Part shown: in pieces, positions 7,834 through 15,524 of the stretch | Layout: every line of letters begins with the position of its first letter | Numbering within the stretch: position 1 is the first letter of the stretch | Translations under genes and position numbers: made by a program | Assembly (NCBI RefSeq): GCF_030269445.1 | Contig: NZ_BSTJ01000013.1 | Coordinates: 265,848 to 329,847, forward strand | Reading direction: 5' to 3' | From: Actinoallomurus iriomotensis | GTDB taxonomy: Bacteria; Actinomycetota; Actinomycetes; Streptosporangiales; Streptosporangiaceae | DNA: 64,000 bases | Notes under the pieces: generated by a model | Told to the model about the DNA's origin: nothing | What the model saw: the letters and a program-made list of their open reading frames with translations, nothing else | The model's database searches: none

Positions 7834-9165
7834 GTGGACCTCCTTGACTCCTGGCGCGATCTTCCTGCGGCCCAGCAGCCCGATTGGCCCGACCCCGCAC
7901 AGGTGGGCGCCGTCGCCGACCAGCTCGCCAAGCTTCCGCCGCTCGTGTTCGCGGGCGAGTGCGACCAGCTCCGCGCACAGCTCGCCGCCGTGGCGCGCGG
8001 CGAGGCGTTCGTGCTGCAGGGCGGCGACTGCGCCGAGACGTTCTCCGGCGCCACCGCCGACGACGTGCGCAACAAGCTCAAGACCCTGCTCCAGATGTCG
8101 GTCGTCCTGACGTACGCCGCGAGCGTGCCGGTCGTCAAGATCGGCCGGATGGCGGGCCAGTTCGCCAAGCCGCGGTCGAAGCCGGTCGAGGTCCGCGAGG
8201 GCGTCGAGCTTCCCGCGTACCGCGGCGACATGGTCAACGGCTTCGGCTTCACCGCCGACGAGCGGACGCCGGACCCGGGCCGCCTGCTGCGGGCGTACCA
8301 CGCCGCCGCGGTCACGCTGAACCTCTGCCGCGCCTTCACCCAGGGCGGGTACGCCGACCTGCGCCAGGTCCACGCGTGGAACCAGGACTTCGTGGCGGCC
8401 AGCCCGGCCGGGCGCCGCTACGAGCGGCTGGCGGGGGAGATCGACCGGGCACTGGCGTTCATGCACGCCGCCGGCGCCGACCCGGAGGAGTTCCACCGCG
8501 TCCAGCTCTACTCCAGCCACGAGGCGCTGATCCTCGACTACGAGCGGGCGCTGACCCGCATCGACTCGCGCTCCGGCCTGCCGTACGACGTGTCCGGGCA
8601 CTTCCTGTGGATCGGCGAGCGCACCCGGCAGCTCGACGGCGCGCACGTGGAGTTCATGCGGCACATCCGCAACCCGATCGGGGTCAAGCTCGGCCCGACG
8701 ACGTCCGCCGAGGACGCCCTGGCGCTCATCGACAAGCTCGACCCCGAACGCGAGCCGGGCCGCCTGACGTTCGTGATCCGCATGGGCGCCGGCCGCGTAC
8801 GCGACGCGCTGCCGCCGCTGGTGGAGAAGGTCACCGCGAGCGGCGCGCAGGTCGCGTGGATCTGCGACCCGATGCACGGCAACACCTTCGAGGCCGAGAG
8901 CGGCTACAAGACCCGACGGCTCGACGACGTCATGGACGAGGTGGCGGGCTTCTTCGACGTCCACCGCGCGCTGGGCACCCACCCTGGCGGCGTCCACCTG
9001 GAGTTCACCGGCGACGACGTCACCGAGTGCGTGGGCGGCGGCCACGAGATCGTCGAGGACGACCTTCACCAGCGGTACGAGACCGCCTGCGACCCGCGGC
9101 TCAACCGCAGCCAGGCACTCGACCTGGCGTTCATGGTCGCGGAGATGTACCGCACGACGAAGTGA
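7834..9165 (+). CDS. Class II 3-deoxy-D-arabino-heptulosonate 7-phosphate synthase
   Basis: This enzyme condenses phosphoenolpyruvate and erythrose 4-phosphate in the first step of the shikimate pathway. The 443-residue length and motifs are those of plant-like class II enzymes. They include LQGGDCAETF with the metal-binding Cys, KIGRMAGQFAKPRS, the NPIGVKLGP segment, CDPMHGNT, and HPGGVHLEFTGDDVTECVGG near the C-terminus. Two GTG starts are possible, at 7828 and 7834. I prefer 7834 because a TACCCT hexamer at 7820-7825 places transcription initiation at about that codon, and there is no Shine-Dalgarno, which suggests a leaderless message. It is convergent with the NlpC/P60 gene across a strong hairpin. 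Confidence 0.95.
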   Translation: MDLLDSWRDLPAAQQPDWPDPAQVGAVADQLAKLPPLVFAGECDQLRAQLAAVARGEAFVLQGGDCAETFSGATADDVRNKLKTLLQMSVVLTYAASVPVVKIGRMAGQFAKPRSKPVEVREGVELPAYRGDMVNGFGFTADERTPDPGRLLRAYHAAAVTLNLCRAFTQGGYADLRQVHAWNQDFVAASPAGRRYERLAGEIDRALAFMHAAGADPEEFHRVQLYSSHEALILDYERALTRIDSRSGLPYDVSGHFLWIGERTRQLDGAHVEFMRHIRNPIGVKLGPTTSAEDALALIDKLDPEREPGRLTFVIRMGAGRVRDALPPLVEKVTASGAQVAWICDPMHGNTFEAESGYKTRRLDDVMDEVAGFFDVHRALGTHPGGVHLEFTGDDVTECVGGGHEIVEDDLHQRYETACDPRLNRSQALDLAFMVAEMYRTTK

Positions 9166-9168
9166 GGT

Positions 9169-9192
9169 CGGGGCCCCGCGCCCGGGGCCCCG
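9169..9192. terminator. Bidirectional hairpin between DAHP synthase and NlpC/P60 genes
   Basis: Perfect 9-base-pair arms (9169-9177 and 9184-9192) enclose a six-base loop in the 31-base gap between two convergent genes. Confidence 0.65.
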
Positions 9193-9196
9193 TCAC

Positions 9197-10198
9197 TCAG
9201 ACGATGCGTACGGCCCCGGCGAACGGGCGGGTGGCCAGGTCGGCGACCCGCACGTGGTCGCCGGTGTGCGGCGCGTGGATGAACTTCCCGTCTCCGAGGT
9301 ACATCCCCATGTGGTGGATGTCGGAGTAGAAGAACACCAGGTCACCGGGCTGCAGGTCGCTCCGTGAGACGTGGACGCCGGCATTCCACTGGTCGCCGCC
9401 GTAGTGCGGCAGGTTGACCCCGACCTGCTTGTACGCCCACATGGTCAGCCCGGAGCAGTCGAACCCCTTTCCGGGCGTCGCGCCGCCCCAGACGTACGGG
9501 ACGCCGAGCTGCGTCAGCGCCGCGCGTACGGCGCCGATCGCCTTGGTGGACCCGCCCGGGATCTCCGGCACGCTCTCGCCGTGCTCGGCGCGCTCGACGG
9601 CGTCCTTCAGCAGCGGACGGCGCAGCTTGTCGAGCGTCCGGCCGATGGTCGCCTTCTTCTGCGCGAGCTGCGCCTTGAGCAGCGTGGACCGCGAAGCCTG
9701 GTCACGGGCGTTCTGCCAGGCGCGCTCGGCGTTCTGGATCGCCTGGGTGAGCTGGCGGACCTGCGTGTCGTCCTGCTGGGTGAAGAAGTGCAGGGTCGCG
9801 GCCTGGTCCAGCAGTGCCTGCGGGTCCTTGGCGGAGAACAGCGCGGGTGCCTCGTCCGGCGCGCTGTTCATGTAGCGCAGCGCGGCCAGGCGGCCGACAC
9901 GTTGCTGGATGCCCTTGAGGGCCTTGGTCTCACGTCGCGAGGTCGCCTTGGCGATCGCGCTGGCGCGCTGGGCCTGCCGCAGCCGGACCCGCAGCCCGTC
10001 GTACTGCTCGGTGAGCTGTTCGAGCTGGGTGTTGAGCTGGTCGGCCTGCTGCCGGAGCGCGTCGATGGCGGGTGCCGGCTTCGCCTCGGCCGCGGGTGAC
10101 GGCAGGAGCAGTCCGGCGGTGAGAAGGATGCCGGCGACCACGGTGTGCTGGGTGCGGTGCGGCCTATGATGCGCTTTCGCGGTTCGCGAAGGCTCCAT
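9197..10198 (-). CDS. Secreted NlpC/P60 peptidoglycan endopeptidase with coiled coil
   Basis: This 333-residue exported hydrolase cleaves peptidoglycan stem peptides. An N-terminal signal (HTVVAGILLTAGLLLPSPAAEA) is followed by a long coiled coil (about residues 45-200: LRQQADQLNTQLEQLTEQYD and later helices). The C-terminal NlpC/P60 domain has the catalytic Cys in GKGFDCSGLTMWAYKQVGV and His in DIHHMGMYLGDG, with a third polar residue expected at HAPHTGD. The layout matches RipA/RipC-like and Streptomyces SCO-type wall hydrolases. An AGGAG site precedes the ATG. A c-di-AMP riboswitch occupies the 5' leader, which ties expression to wall and osmotic homeostasis. Confidence 0.93.
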   Translation of the reverse strand: MEPSRTAKAHHRPHRTQHTVVAGILLTAGLLLPSPAAEAKPAPAIDALRQQADQLNTQLEQLTEQYDGLRVRLRQAQRASAIAKATSRRETKALKGIQQRVGRLAALRYMNSAPDEAPALFSAKDPQALLDQAATLHFFTQQDDTQVRQLTQAIQNAERAWQNARDQASRSTLLKAQLAQKKATIGRTLDKLRRPLLKDAVERAEHGESVPEIPGGSTKAIGAVRAALTQLGVPYVWGGATPGKGFDCSGLTMWAYKQVGVNLPHYGGDQWNAGVHVSRSDLQPGDLVFFYSDIHHMGMYLGDGKFIHAPHTGDHVRVADLATRPFAGAVRIV

Positions 10199-10218
10199 TC
10201 GGGTGCTCCTCTTTCTCC

Positions 10219-10390
10219 TGGGCCGCCTACCGGGTTAGCTGACGGGTTCGGGCAAGGAGAAGCCCTACCGGTTACGGATTCACCCCGGGACCGAGCGCGG
10301 TGGGAGAGCCCCCTGAAAGCGCTCCGCGAGTTGGGTCCCCGGCTCACCGGACGCGCTGGCTTGCGCGTGCGGCGACTCGGCGGTCCGGCC
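10219..10390 (-). promoter_or_regulatory. c-di-AMP (ydaO-yuaA) riboswitch upstream of NlpC/P60
   Basis: Read on the minus strand, the leader contains the hallmark elements of the ydaO class in order: GCCGGGGACCC, GGGGTGAATCC, GTAGGG, then GCCCGAACCCGTCAGCTAAC and CCGGTAGGCGG. The last pairs with ACCGCC at the 5' end to close the first helix. The gene start is about 20 bases downstream. In actinobacteria this RNA controls rpf and NlpC/P60 wall hydrolases; binding of c-di-AMP is expected to switch expression off. Confidence 0.93.
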
Positions 10391-10415
10391 GGGAACCGGC
10401 CGGTGACACCGTGGG

Positions 10416-10444
10416 ACACTAACGGACCGTGACGGGCCGGCCAA
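10416..10444 (-). promoter_or_regulatory. Candidate promoter for the NlpC/P60 riboswitch transcript
   Basis: On the minus strand a TTGGCC hexamer (10439-10444) is followed after 17 bases by TAGTGT (10416-10421). Initiation would be near 10409, just upstream of the riboswitch. The call rests on consensus and position only. Confidence 0.45.
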
Positions 10445-11110
10445 CCGGAACATGCGGAGATGGTCCACTGTCTTCCAGGATGGTCACTGTGGGTGATGCC
10501 GCTCTGGCCCTTTCCGCCTAGGCGAGAGCGAAGTCCGGCCGCGGACGGTGCTGTATACGCCGACATCTCGGGAAACGCGTCGGCGGTCCGTGGCGGTGGC
10601 GTACGCCGTCAGGGGCCGTTCCGGCCGGTGCGGTGAACGTCTCTTTCCGGCCCGGAACCGATCGGATCCGCGTCGCGACCGCCGTTCACGCGGTCGGAGA
10701 ACCCGCTCAGACGGTCCCGTACGTCGGTCCGTGGGGTGATCTGTCGCGGACCCGCAGGACGGACCGTGCGTCTGGGTGCGCGCTCCTCGTGCGACGTCGA
10801 TCCCGCCGTCGACGCGGATCACCGAGCCGGTCAGGCAGCCGGTCTCGGGGCGGGCGACGGCCGGATGATGGCGGCGTCGTTCACCAGGACGTCGATCCGC
10901 CCGAACACCTCGATGTCGGCGGCCACGATCCGGGCGGGCGCCTCGGCCGCGGCGACGCTGGACATTGACCTTGGGGGTCCCGGTCAAGCGGCGTGGTGAG
11001 GGGATGCCGGCGGCGGGTCCACCGCCCGGCCGGTCGTTCGGATCGACCGTCCGGCTCGCGCGGGACCGGATGAAAGCGGCACCGCCGGGCTGACCCGGAG
11101 AAACACCGAG
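10445..11110. other. Gene-poor gap holding only the SDR remnant
   Basis: Apart from the SDR fragment at 10787-10965 I see no coding pattern, RNA motif or repeat here. The open frames crossing it lack start signals and family resemblance. Confidence 0.6.
10787..10965 (-). pseudogene. Short-chain dehydrogenase (SDR) remnant with internal deletion
   Basis: Minus-strand translation from an ATG at 10965 gives AADIEVFGRIDVLVNDAAII, which is the middle of an SDR Rossmann domain (FGRIDVLVNNA type), before running into a stop. In another frame the same DNA continues as ETGCLTGSVIRVDGGIDV, the characteristic SDR C-terminus. The catalytic Ser/Tyr/Lys region of about 130 residues between them is missing, and the N-terminal nucleotide-binding GxxxGxG is not present upstream. 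It is a decayed gene left between two wall-hydrolase genes. Confidence 0.75.
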
Positions 11111-11137
11111 GGCCCTCCCCACGGGCGAGGGAGGGCC
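11111..11137 (-). terminator. Hairpin terminator after the CHAP gene
   Basis: A perfect 9-base-pair stem (11111-11119 with 11129-11137) lies ten bases downstream of the CHAP-domain gene stop. Confidence 0.65.
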
Positions 11138-11146
11138 GGCTCGGAC

Positions 11147-12109
11147 TCAGACGTTGAGGGACTCGGCGGAGTCGGACTGGGAGACCGCGGAGTGGAGGGT
11201 GTTCCAGAACGCCAGCTCGACGTCCTCCTCCAGCTCGGTGATCTTGCCCCAGAACTCCTTGTCCTCGGCCAGTGCCGCGGCCTCCGCGGTCAGGGCCGGC
11301 ATGACGGCCGTGCCGGCGTCGGCGGCGTCCAGGTCGGCCACGTTCATGTCGGCGGGCATCTCGACCGGCGTGCGGTGGTGCTTGCCGCGCTTGCGGACGC
11401 GGACGTTCGGGGCCGGCATCGGCATGCGGACCTTCGCCTTGCTCAGCGCCAGCGCCACCGTGCCGAACACCACGACGCCCAGCAGCCCGGTGAGGGCGGC
11501 CTGCTGGTCGGCCAGCGGCGGCGCGGAGTCGTGCTGGGCCGTCGTCTGGGTCTCGTGCATGGGGGTGGCGGGCTGCTGGCCGATCTCCTTGGCGGCCGGC
11601 GGCGGCGCGGAGTGCTTCGGGACGTACTTCTGCTCGGCCGGGGCCGCCTTGACCTTCACCTTCGACGGGTAGCCGAAGCCGACGACCTGGCTGACGTCGC
11701 GGGTGGCGCGGCCCAGCTGGTCGTTGTGGTTGGCCTCGATCGTGTGCAGCGTGTGGCCGTGCACCGACTCGACGATGCCCACGTGCTCGATGTCGCCGAT
11801 GCTCTTCCCGCCGTTCCACGAGAAGAAGACGATGGCACCCGGCTCGGGGTGGTGGCCCCACGCGTCGTGCTTCTTGAACCACTTCGCGTGATCCGGAGTG
11901 GAGGCGAACTCACCCGCGAAGTCTTCGACTCCGGCCTTGTCCGCCGCCCAGGCGAGGAACATGTCGCACCAGGCCGCGTCCTTGAAGACGGGGTCCTTGC
12001 CGACGTGCTTGCCGTACCAGTCGCCGAACTTGGTGTACCCGCTCGCCTTCTCGTGATAGCCGAGCTGGCCCTTGGCGACCTGCAGCAGTTTGTGACCTAT
12101 CGGATCCAT
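11147..12109 (-). CDS. CHAP-domain amidase/peptidase with C-terminal membrane segment
   Basis: This 320-residue protein carries an N-terminal CHAP domain (about residues 5-145). The nucleophile Cys is in DAAWCDMFLAWAADKAGV, the His in SIGDIEHVGIVES and an Asn in IEANHND. CHAP enzymes cleave amide bonds in peptidoglycan. A Pro/Ala linker follows, then a hydrophobic helix (ALTGLLGVVVFGTVALAL, about residues 210-230) and a Lys/Arg-rich and acidic tail. There is no classical signal peptide; the ATG at 12109 follows the riboswitch by only about ten bases with a GGGGAG site. The longer upstream frame merely translates the riboswitch. Two hydrolases in 3 kb share the same RNA control. Confidence 0.85.
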   Translation of the reverse strand: MDPIGHKLLQVAKGQLGYHEKASGYTKFGDWYGKHVGKDPVFKDAAWCDMFLAWAADKAGVEDFAGEFASTPDHAKWFKKHDAWGHHPEPGAIVFFSWNGGKSIGDIEHVGIVESVHGHTLHTIEANHNDQLGRATRDVSQVVGFGYPSKVKVKAAPAEQKYVPKHSAPPPAAKEIGQQPATPMHETQTTAQHDSAPPLADQQAALTGLLGVVVFGTVALALSKAKVRMPMPAPNVRVRKRGKHHRTPVEMPADMNVADLDAADAGTAVMPALTAEAAALAEDKEFWGKITELEEDVELAFWNTLHSAVSQSDSAESLNV

Positions 12110-12119
12110 GTCTCCCCTT

Positions 12120-12250
12120 AAGCCGCCTACCGGGTTAGCTGACGGGTTCGGGCCAGGAGGAGCCCTACCGTGCGAGACGGATTCACCCCAAGGGACTTCG
12201 TGGGTCCCCGGTTCCCGCTGCACTGGGGGTGCAGCCGGATTCGGCGGTCG
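12120..12250 (-). promoter_or_regulatory. c-di-AMP (ydaO-yuaA) riboswitch upstream of CHAP gene
   Basis: This minus-strand leader repeats the conserved core of the copy near 10.3 kb: CCGGGGACCC, GGGGTGAATCC, GGTAGGGC, GCCCGAACCCGTCAGCTAAC and CCGGTAGGCGG, with ACCGCC at the 5' side to close the first helix. The variable stems differ from the first copy, so this is an independent riboswitch rather than a recent duplication. Confidence 0.93.
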
Positions 12251-12297
12251 GTCTGTCACCTCCCGGGTGGAGGTAAGTCACAGCCCGATTACGGCGC

Positions 12298-12327
12298 AAT
12301 GTATCTGAAGTGTCGCGAGAACGGCAA
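12298..12327 (-). promoter_or_regulatory. Candidate promoter for the CHAP riboswitch transcript
   Basis: On the minus strand TTGCCG (12322-12327) and TACATT (12298-12303) are separated by 18 bases. Initiation near 12291 would leave a short leader before the riboswitch. Confidence 0.35.
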
Positions 12328-12769
12328 CGCGTTCGCAGCGGAAAGTATGGAGCGAAGTACTTACCCACTGTAACCAAGTTGTGGGGCCGCCTCCCGCGCA
12401 ACGGGGAAATTGCGCCTCTCATCTGCGGAAATGGCGGAGTGGTCAAGGGTGCCGCCAATGACGCGCCAATGGCGGCCGGCGCGCAGCGTAGTGATCGAAC
12501 TTACGTCGGGCCGACCCTCGCTCGACCGGGTCGACCGGCTATGTCGGGAGATGCGGCGGTTCGTCCGACGGGTCAAACCCGCCCCGGCGAAAGCCGACAG
12601 AATGCCACAAAAGGCAACGACGCGAATGCGCAACGTAACCGTCAGAAACCTTCGACCGAAGGCGAAAAAAGTCAAGGAGCGCCATGAGAGGAACGCCGGG
12701 AAGCGCCCCCGTCGACCCGCGCGACGCGAAAAGCGCGTAATGCCCATGGGCGCCTGCCGTAGCGGGAAA
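12328..12769. other. Non-coding gap
   Basis: About 440 bases upstream of the CHAP riboswitch promoter hold no convincing gene on either strand. Short open frames here lack ribosome sites and recognisable motifs. GC content is somewhat lower than in the neighbouring coding DNA. Confidence 0.55.
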
Positions 12770-12798
12770 GGAGGCCGGCCAGGGTTCGGCCGGCCTCC
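12770..12798 (-). terminator. Hairpin terminator ending the Hsp70-GTPase operon
   Basis: A perfect 11-base-pair stem (12770-12780 with 12788-12798) and seven-base loop lie 45 bases past the oxidoreductase stop, at the end of the 11.5-kb minus-strand gene run. Confidence 0.7.
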
Positions 12799-12842
12799 CC
12801 GGCAACGCGACGATGCGCCGCCCGTCAGGACGGCGTCGGGCC

Positions 12843-13772
12843 TCAGTCCACGGTCAGCACGATCTTGCCGCGCGTGTGTCCCTCCTCGCTCAGGCGCTGC
12901 GCCTCCGCCGCCTCCGAGAGCGGGAACGTCTTCGCGACCGGGACCGTCAGGCGCCCGTCGTCGACGAGCTGCGCCAGCGCCGCCAGGTCCGTGGGGTCCG
13001 GGCGGACGAACACGTACCGCCCGCCGCGTTCGGTCACCGACGGGTCGACGATCGACGCCCACCGGCCCTTGCCGGTCAGCAGGTCCGGCGTCACGTCGAG
13101 GGCCTCACCGCCCACCAGGTCCAGCGCCGCCGAGACGCCGCCCGGCGCGAGCCGTCGCACCTCGTCCGCGAGCCCCGGCCCGTACGCCACCGGCTCGGCG
13201 CCGAGCGACCGCAGATGGTCGTGGTTGCGCGGGCCGGCCGTGCCGATGACCCGGGCGCCCCGCGCCAGCGCGATCTGCACGGCGAACGACCCGACGCCGC
13301 CGCTGGCGGCGTGGATGAGCACCGTGTCGTCCTCGTTCACCCCCAGCGCCTTCACCAGCGCCTGGTACGCGGTCAGGCCCGCGAGCGGCAGGCCGCCCGC
13401 CTCCGCCCACGACAGCCGTGCCGGCTTGCGGCCGAGCGTGCGCACCGGCGCGGCCACCAGCTCGGCGTACGTGCCGCGGCCCACGTGGTCCTCGCGCACG
13501 TACCCGATGACCTCGTCGCCCGGTGAGAACTCGCTGACGGCCGGCCCGGCGCGTTCGACCACGCCCGCCAGGTCCCAGCCGGGGACGACCGGGAAGTCGG
13601 TCTGGAAGAGCCCGTCGAGCCCGCCCTCGCGGATCTTCCAGTCCACCGGGTTCACCCCGGCCGCCTTGACGCGTACGAGGACGAAGTCGGGCCCGACCTT
13701 GGGCTCAGGCACGTCCGTGGCGAGTTTCAGCACGTCAGGACCGCCATATTGGTTCATCACGATGGCTTTCAC
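12843..13772 (-). CDS. NADP-dependent quinone oxidoreductase (zinc-free MDR family)
   Basis: This 309-residue medium-chain reductase has the N-terminal GroES-like fold (MNQYGGPDVLKLATDVPEP, AAGVNPVDWKIREGG) and the Rossmann nucleotide site VLIHAASGGVGSFAVQIALARGA, with ARVIGTAGPRNHDHLRSLGA after it. No catalytic zinc Cys cluster is present, as in quinone reductases. GTG at 13772 is the likely start, five codons before an internal ATG. It sits 44 bases after the membrane GTPase and may be the last cistron of that operon, although its chemistry has no obvious link to the other genes. Confidence 0.9.
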   Translation of the reverse strand: MKAIVMNQYGGPDVLKLATDVPEPKVGPDFVLVRVKAAGVNPVDWKIREGGLDGLFQTDFPVVPGWDLAGVVERAGPAVSEFSPGDEVIGYVREDHVGRGTYAELVAAPVRTLGRKPARLSWAEAGGLPLAGLTAYQALVKALGVNEDDTVLIHAASGGVGSFAVQIALARGARVIGTAGPRNHDHLRSLGAEPVAYGPGLADEVRRLAPGGVSAALDLVGGEALDVTPDLLTGKGRWASIVDPSVTERGGRYVFVRPDPTDLAALAQLVDDGRLTVPVAKTFPLSEAAEAQRLSEEGHTRGKIVLTVD

Positions 13773-13816
13773 ACTGTGACCGTTACCCCCGGGACGCGAG
13801 GGTTCACACCGGCGGT

Positions 13817-15520
13817 TCAGCGAAAGCGCGCGTACACGGATAGGCCGAGCAGGATCATGATCAGCGGACCCAGCACGGTCAGCGCGGCGAACAGCGCGCT
13901 GCGGCCCGCCTGGTGCCCGTACGGGACCAGCGAGGGCGCGCGGCCCGCCACCGGCCAGGGCTCGCTGAGCTCGTCCGCCGCCGGCCGGTCGTCGAACGCC
14001 GGGTCGACCTGACCGCTCAGCGGCAACCCGGCCGCCCAGCCGAACAGGTCGGCCAGCGCCGCGGGCGGGCTGTCGAGGCCGGACGCGAAGTAGCGGACCT
14101 CGGCGGCGGTGCGCTCGAGCGTACGGATCGTGTTGCCGAGGCCGAGCCCCTCCAGCCAGCCGCGCGCGTCGCCGTCGAGGCTCGTGCCCACCGCGGTGCG
14201 GCGCAGCACGTCGGCCTTGGTGACCACCACCGCGATGCGCCGCTGCCGGCCCTGGTCGGCCCGCGAGCGCAGCTCGGCCAGCAGGCGCTGCAGGGTATCG
14301 GAGGGGTCCTCGTCGGAGGTCGCGGTCGTCTGCTCCACGAGGCGGCGTTCGTCCGTGGTGAGCGCGGACCGCAGCTCCGGCAGGGCGAACGGGTCGATGA
14401 CGAACAGCAGCGCCTCGCCGTGGTCGAGGTAGCGCAGCCGCTCGACCCGCGTGGCGCCCGTGTGCAGCTCGCCGGCCGGGTCGAACAGGTACAGGATCCG
14501 GTGCGCGGCCGGCAGCGTCAGGTCGAGCATGGTGGCCACGGGCAGCTCGGGGCCGGTCTTGGCGAGCCGCCCGCCGCGGTCGAGTTCGGCCACCGCCCCG
14601 GCGTACGCCCGCGCGTCGCGCGCCTCGACGAAGTCCGCGCGGCCCCGCGCGCCGGCGGCGCTCGCGCGCAGCGCCCGTACGGCGAGGAACATCAGCGTCG
14701 TCTTGCCCGCCGCCGGACCGCCGACGAACGGCAGCGGCTCCACCCGCGCCCGCCCGATCCGGCCGGGCAGCCGCCGGTGACAGTGCGGGCAGTACGCGCC
14801 GAGGCGGAACCGCCCGAGCAGGATCGTCGTGGGCAGCCGCGCGCCGCAGCGGCACACGTGACGGAACGCGCCCAGGCGGTTCGGCACGAGCCGGGAGTGG
14901 TGTTCGTCGCACCGGGGGCAGGAGTACTCCGGCAGCGCGAACCGCTGGTAGCAGCCCGCGTGCGGGCACGCCAGCAGGATCCGGCGGTAGGCCATCCAGA
15001 CGCGCTCGACCGCGCCGAGCACCACCACGCACACCGACCACACGGCCAGCCCGGCCGCCGCCATCGCCGCCGCGGCCAGGACGAACGCCAGCACCGCGAC
15101 GGCGAGCGGCAGCACGGACAGCGTCATGCCGGCGCACAGCCCGAACCACAGGGGGAACAGCGCGAGCCCCTGCGGCGGCTTCAGCAGCGTCTCGGTCAGC
15201 GTGGCGGCGGCCCACCGGGCCTGCGTCACGCACCAGGGCACCGTACGGCGTTCGAGGGCCACCATGTCGTGCCACACCTGGACCAGCAGGTAGTGCGGGT
15301 AGGCGGGGTCCGGCGGCCCGGGCGCGGGACGCCGGACCGGGGACGGCCCGTCCACGGCGGTGGCGGTGAGCGTACGCCAGGCGACGGTGAAGAACCGGCC
15401 GAGGCCCAGGCCGAACCCGGCGAGCAGGGCGAGCACGAGGGCGACCGGCAGCACGAACACGCACTCGGCCGCGACCAGACCGACCCACACGATGACGACC
15501 AGCGCGTACACGACCGGCAC
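13817..15520 (-). CDS. Membrane-anchored zinc-ribbon P-loop GTPase (double-GTPase type)
   Basis: This 567-residue protein starts with two hydrophobic helices (residues 2-45) and has a second membrane pair around residues 120-175 (LSVLPLAVAVLAFVLAAAA). Cys-rich ribbons follow: CPHAGC, CPRCDEHH, CRCGA and CPHCHRRLPG (about residues 195-265). The GTPase-like domain has Walker A GGPAAGKTTLM, an FDPAGELHTG switch segment and a VVTKADVL base-recognition motif. A final transmembrane helix ends the protein. The pattern matches TRAFAC-type GTPases of actinobacterial GTPase/GAP1 gene clusters. It starts with GTG, four bases after the GAP1-like gene. Its effector role is unknown. Confidence 0.75.
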   Translation of the reverse strand: MPVVYALVVIVWVGLVAAECVFVLPVALVLALLAGFGLGLGRFFTVAWRTLTATAVDGPSPVRRPAPGPPDPAYPHYLLVQVWHDMVALERRTVPWCVTQARWAAATLTETLLKPPQGLALFPLWFGLCAGMTLSVLPLAVAVLAFVLAAAAMAAAGLAVWSVCVVVLGAVERVWMAYRRILLACPHAGCYQRFALPEYSCPRCDEHHSRLVPNRLGAFRHVCRCGARLPTTILLGRFRLGAYCPHCHRRLPGRIGRARVEPLPFVGGPAAGKTTLMFLAVRALRASAAGARGRADFVEARDARAYAGAVAELDRGGRLAKTGPELPVATMLDLTLPAAHRILYLFDPAGELHTGATRVERLRYLDHGEALLFVIDPFALPELRSALTTDERRLVEQTTATSDEDPSDTLQRLLAELRSRADQGRQRRIAVVVTKADVLRRTAVGTSLDGDARGWLEGLGLGNTIRTLERTAAEVRYFASGLDSPPAALADLFGWAAGLPLSGQVDPAFDDRPAADELSEPWPVAGRAPSLVPYGHQAGRSALFAALTVLGPLIMILLGLSVYARFR

Positions 15521-15524
15521 GGCG

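Noticed and set aside
12310-12687. Small plus-strand ORF in the gap before the oxidoreductase
   Set aside because: It has no ribosome site and mixed, non-actinobacterial codon use, and it runs against the CHAP promoter and riboswitch.
12843-15488. An 881-codon minus-strand frame joining the membrane GTPase region to the oxidoreductase
   Set aside because: The upstream part is another frame of the GTPase gene. The oxidoreductase has its own GTG at 13772, so there is no fusion.
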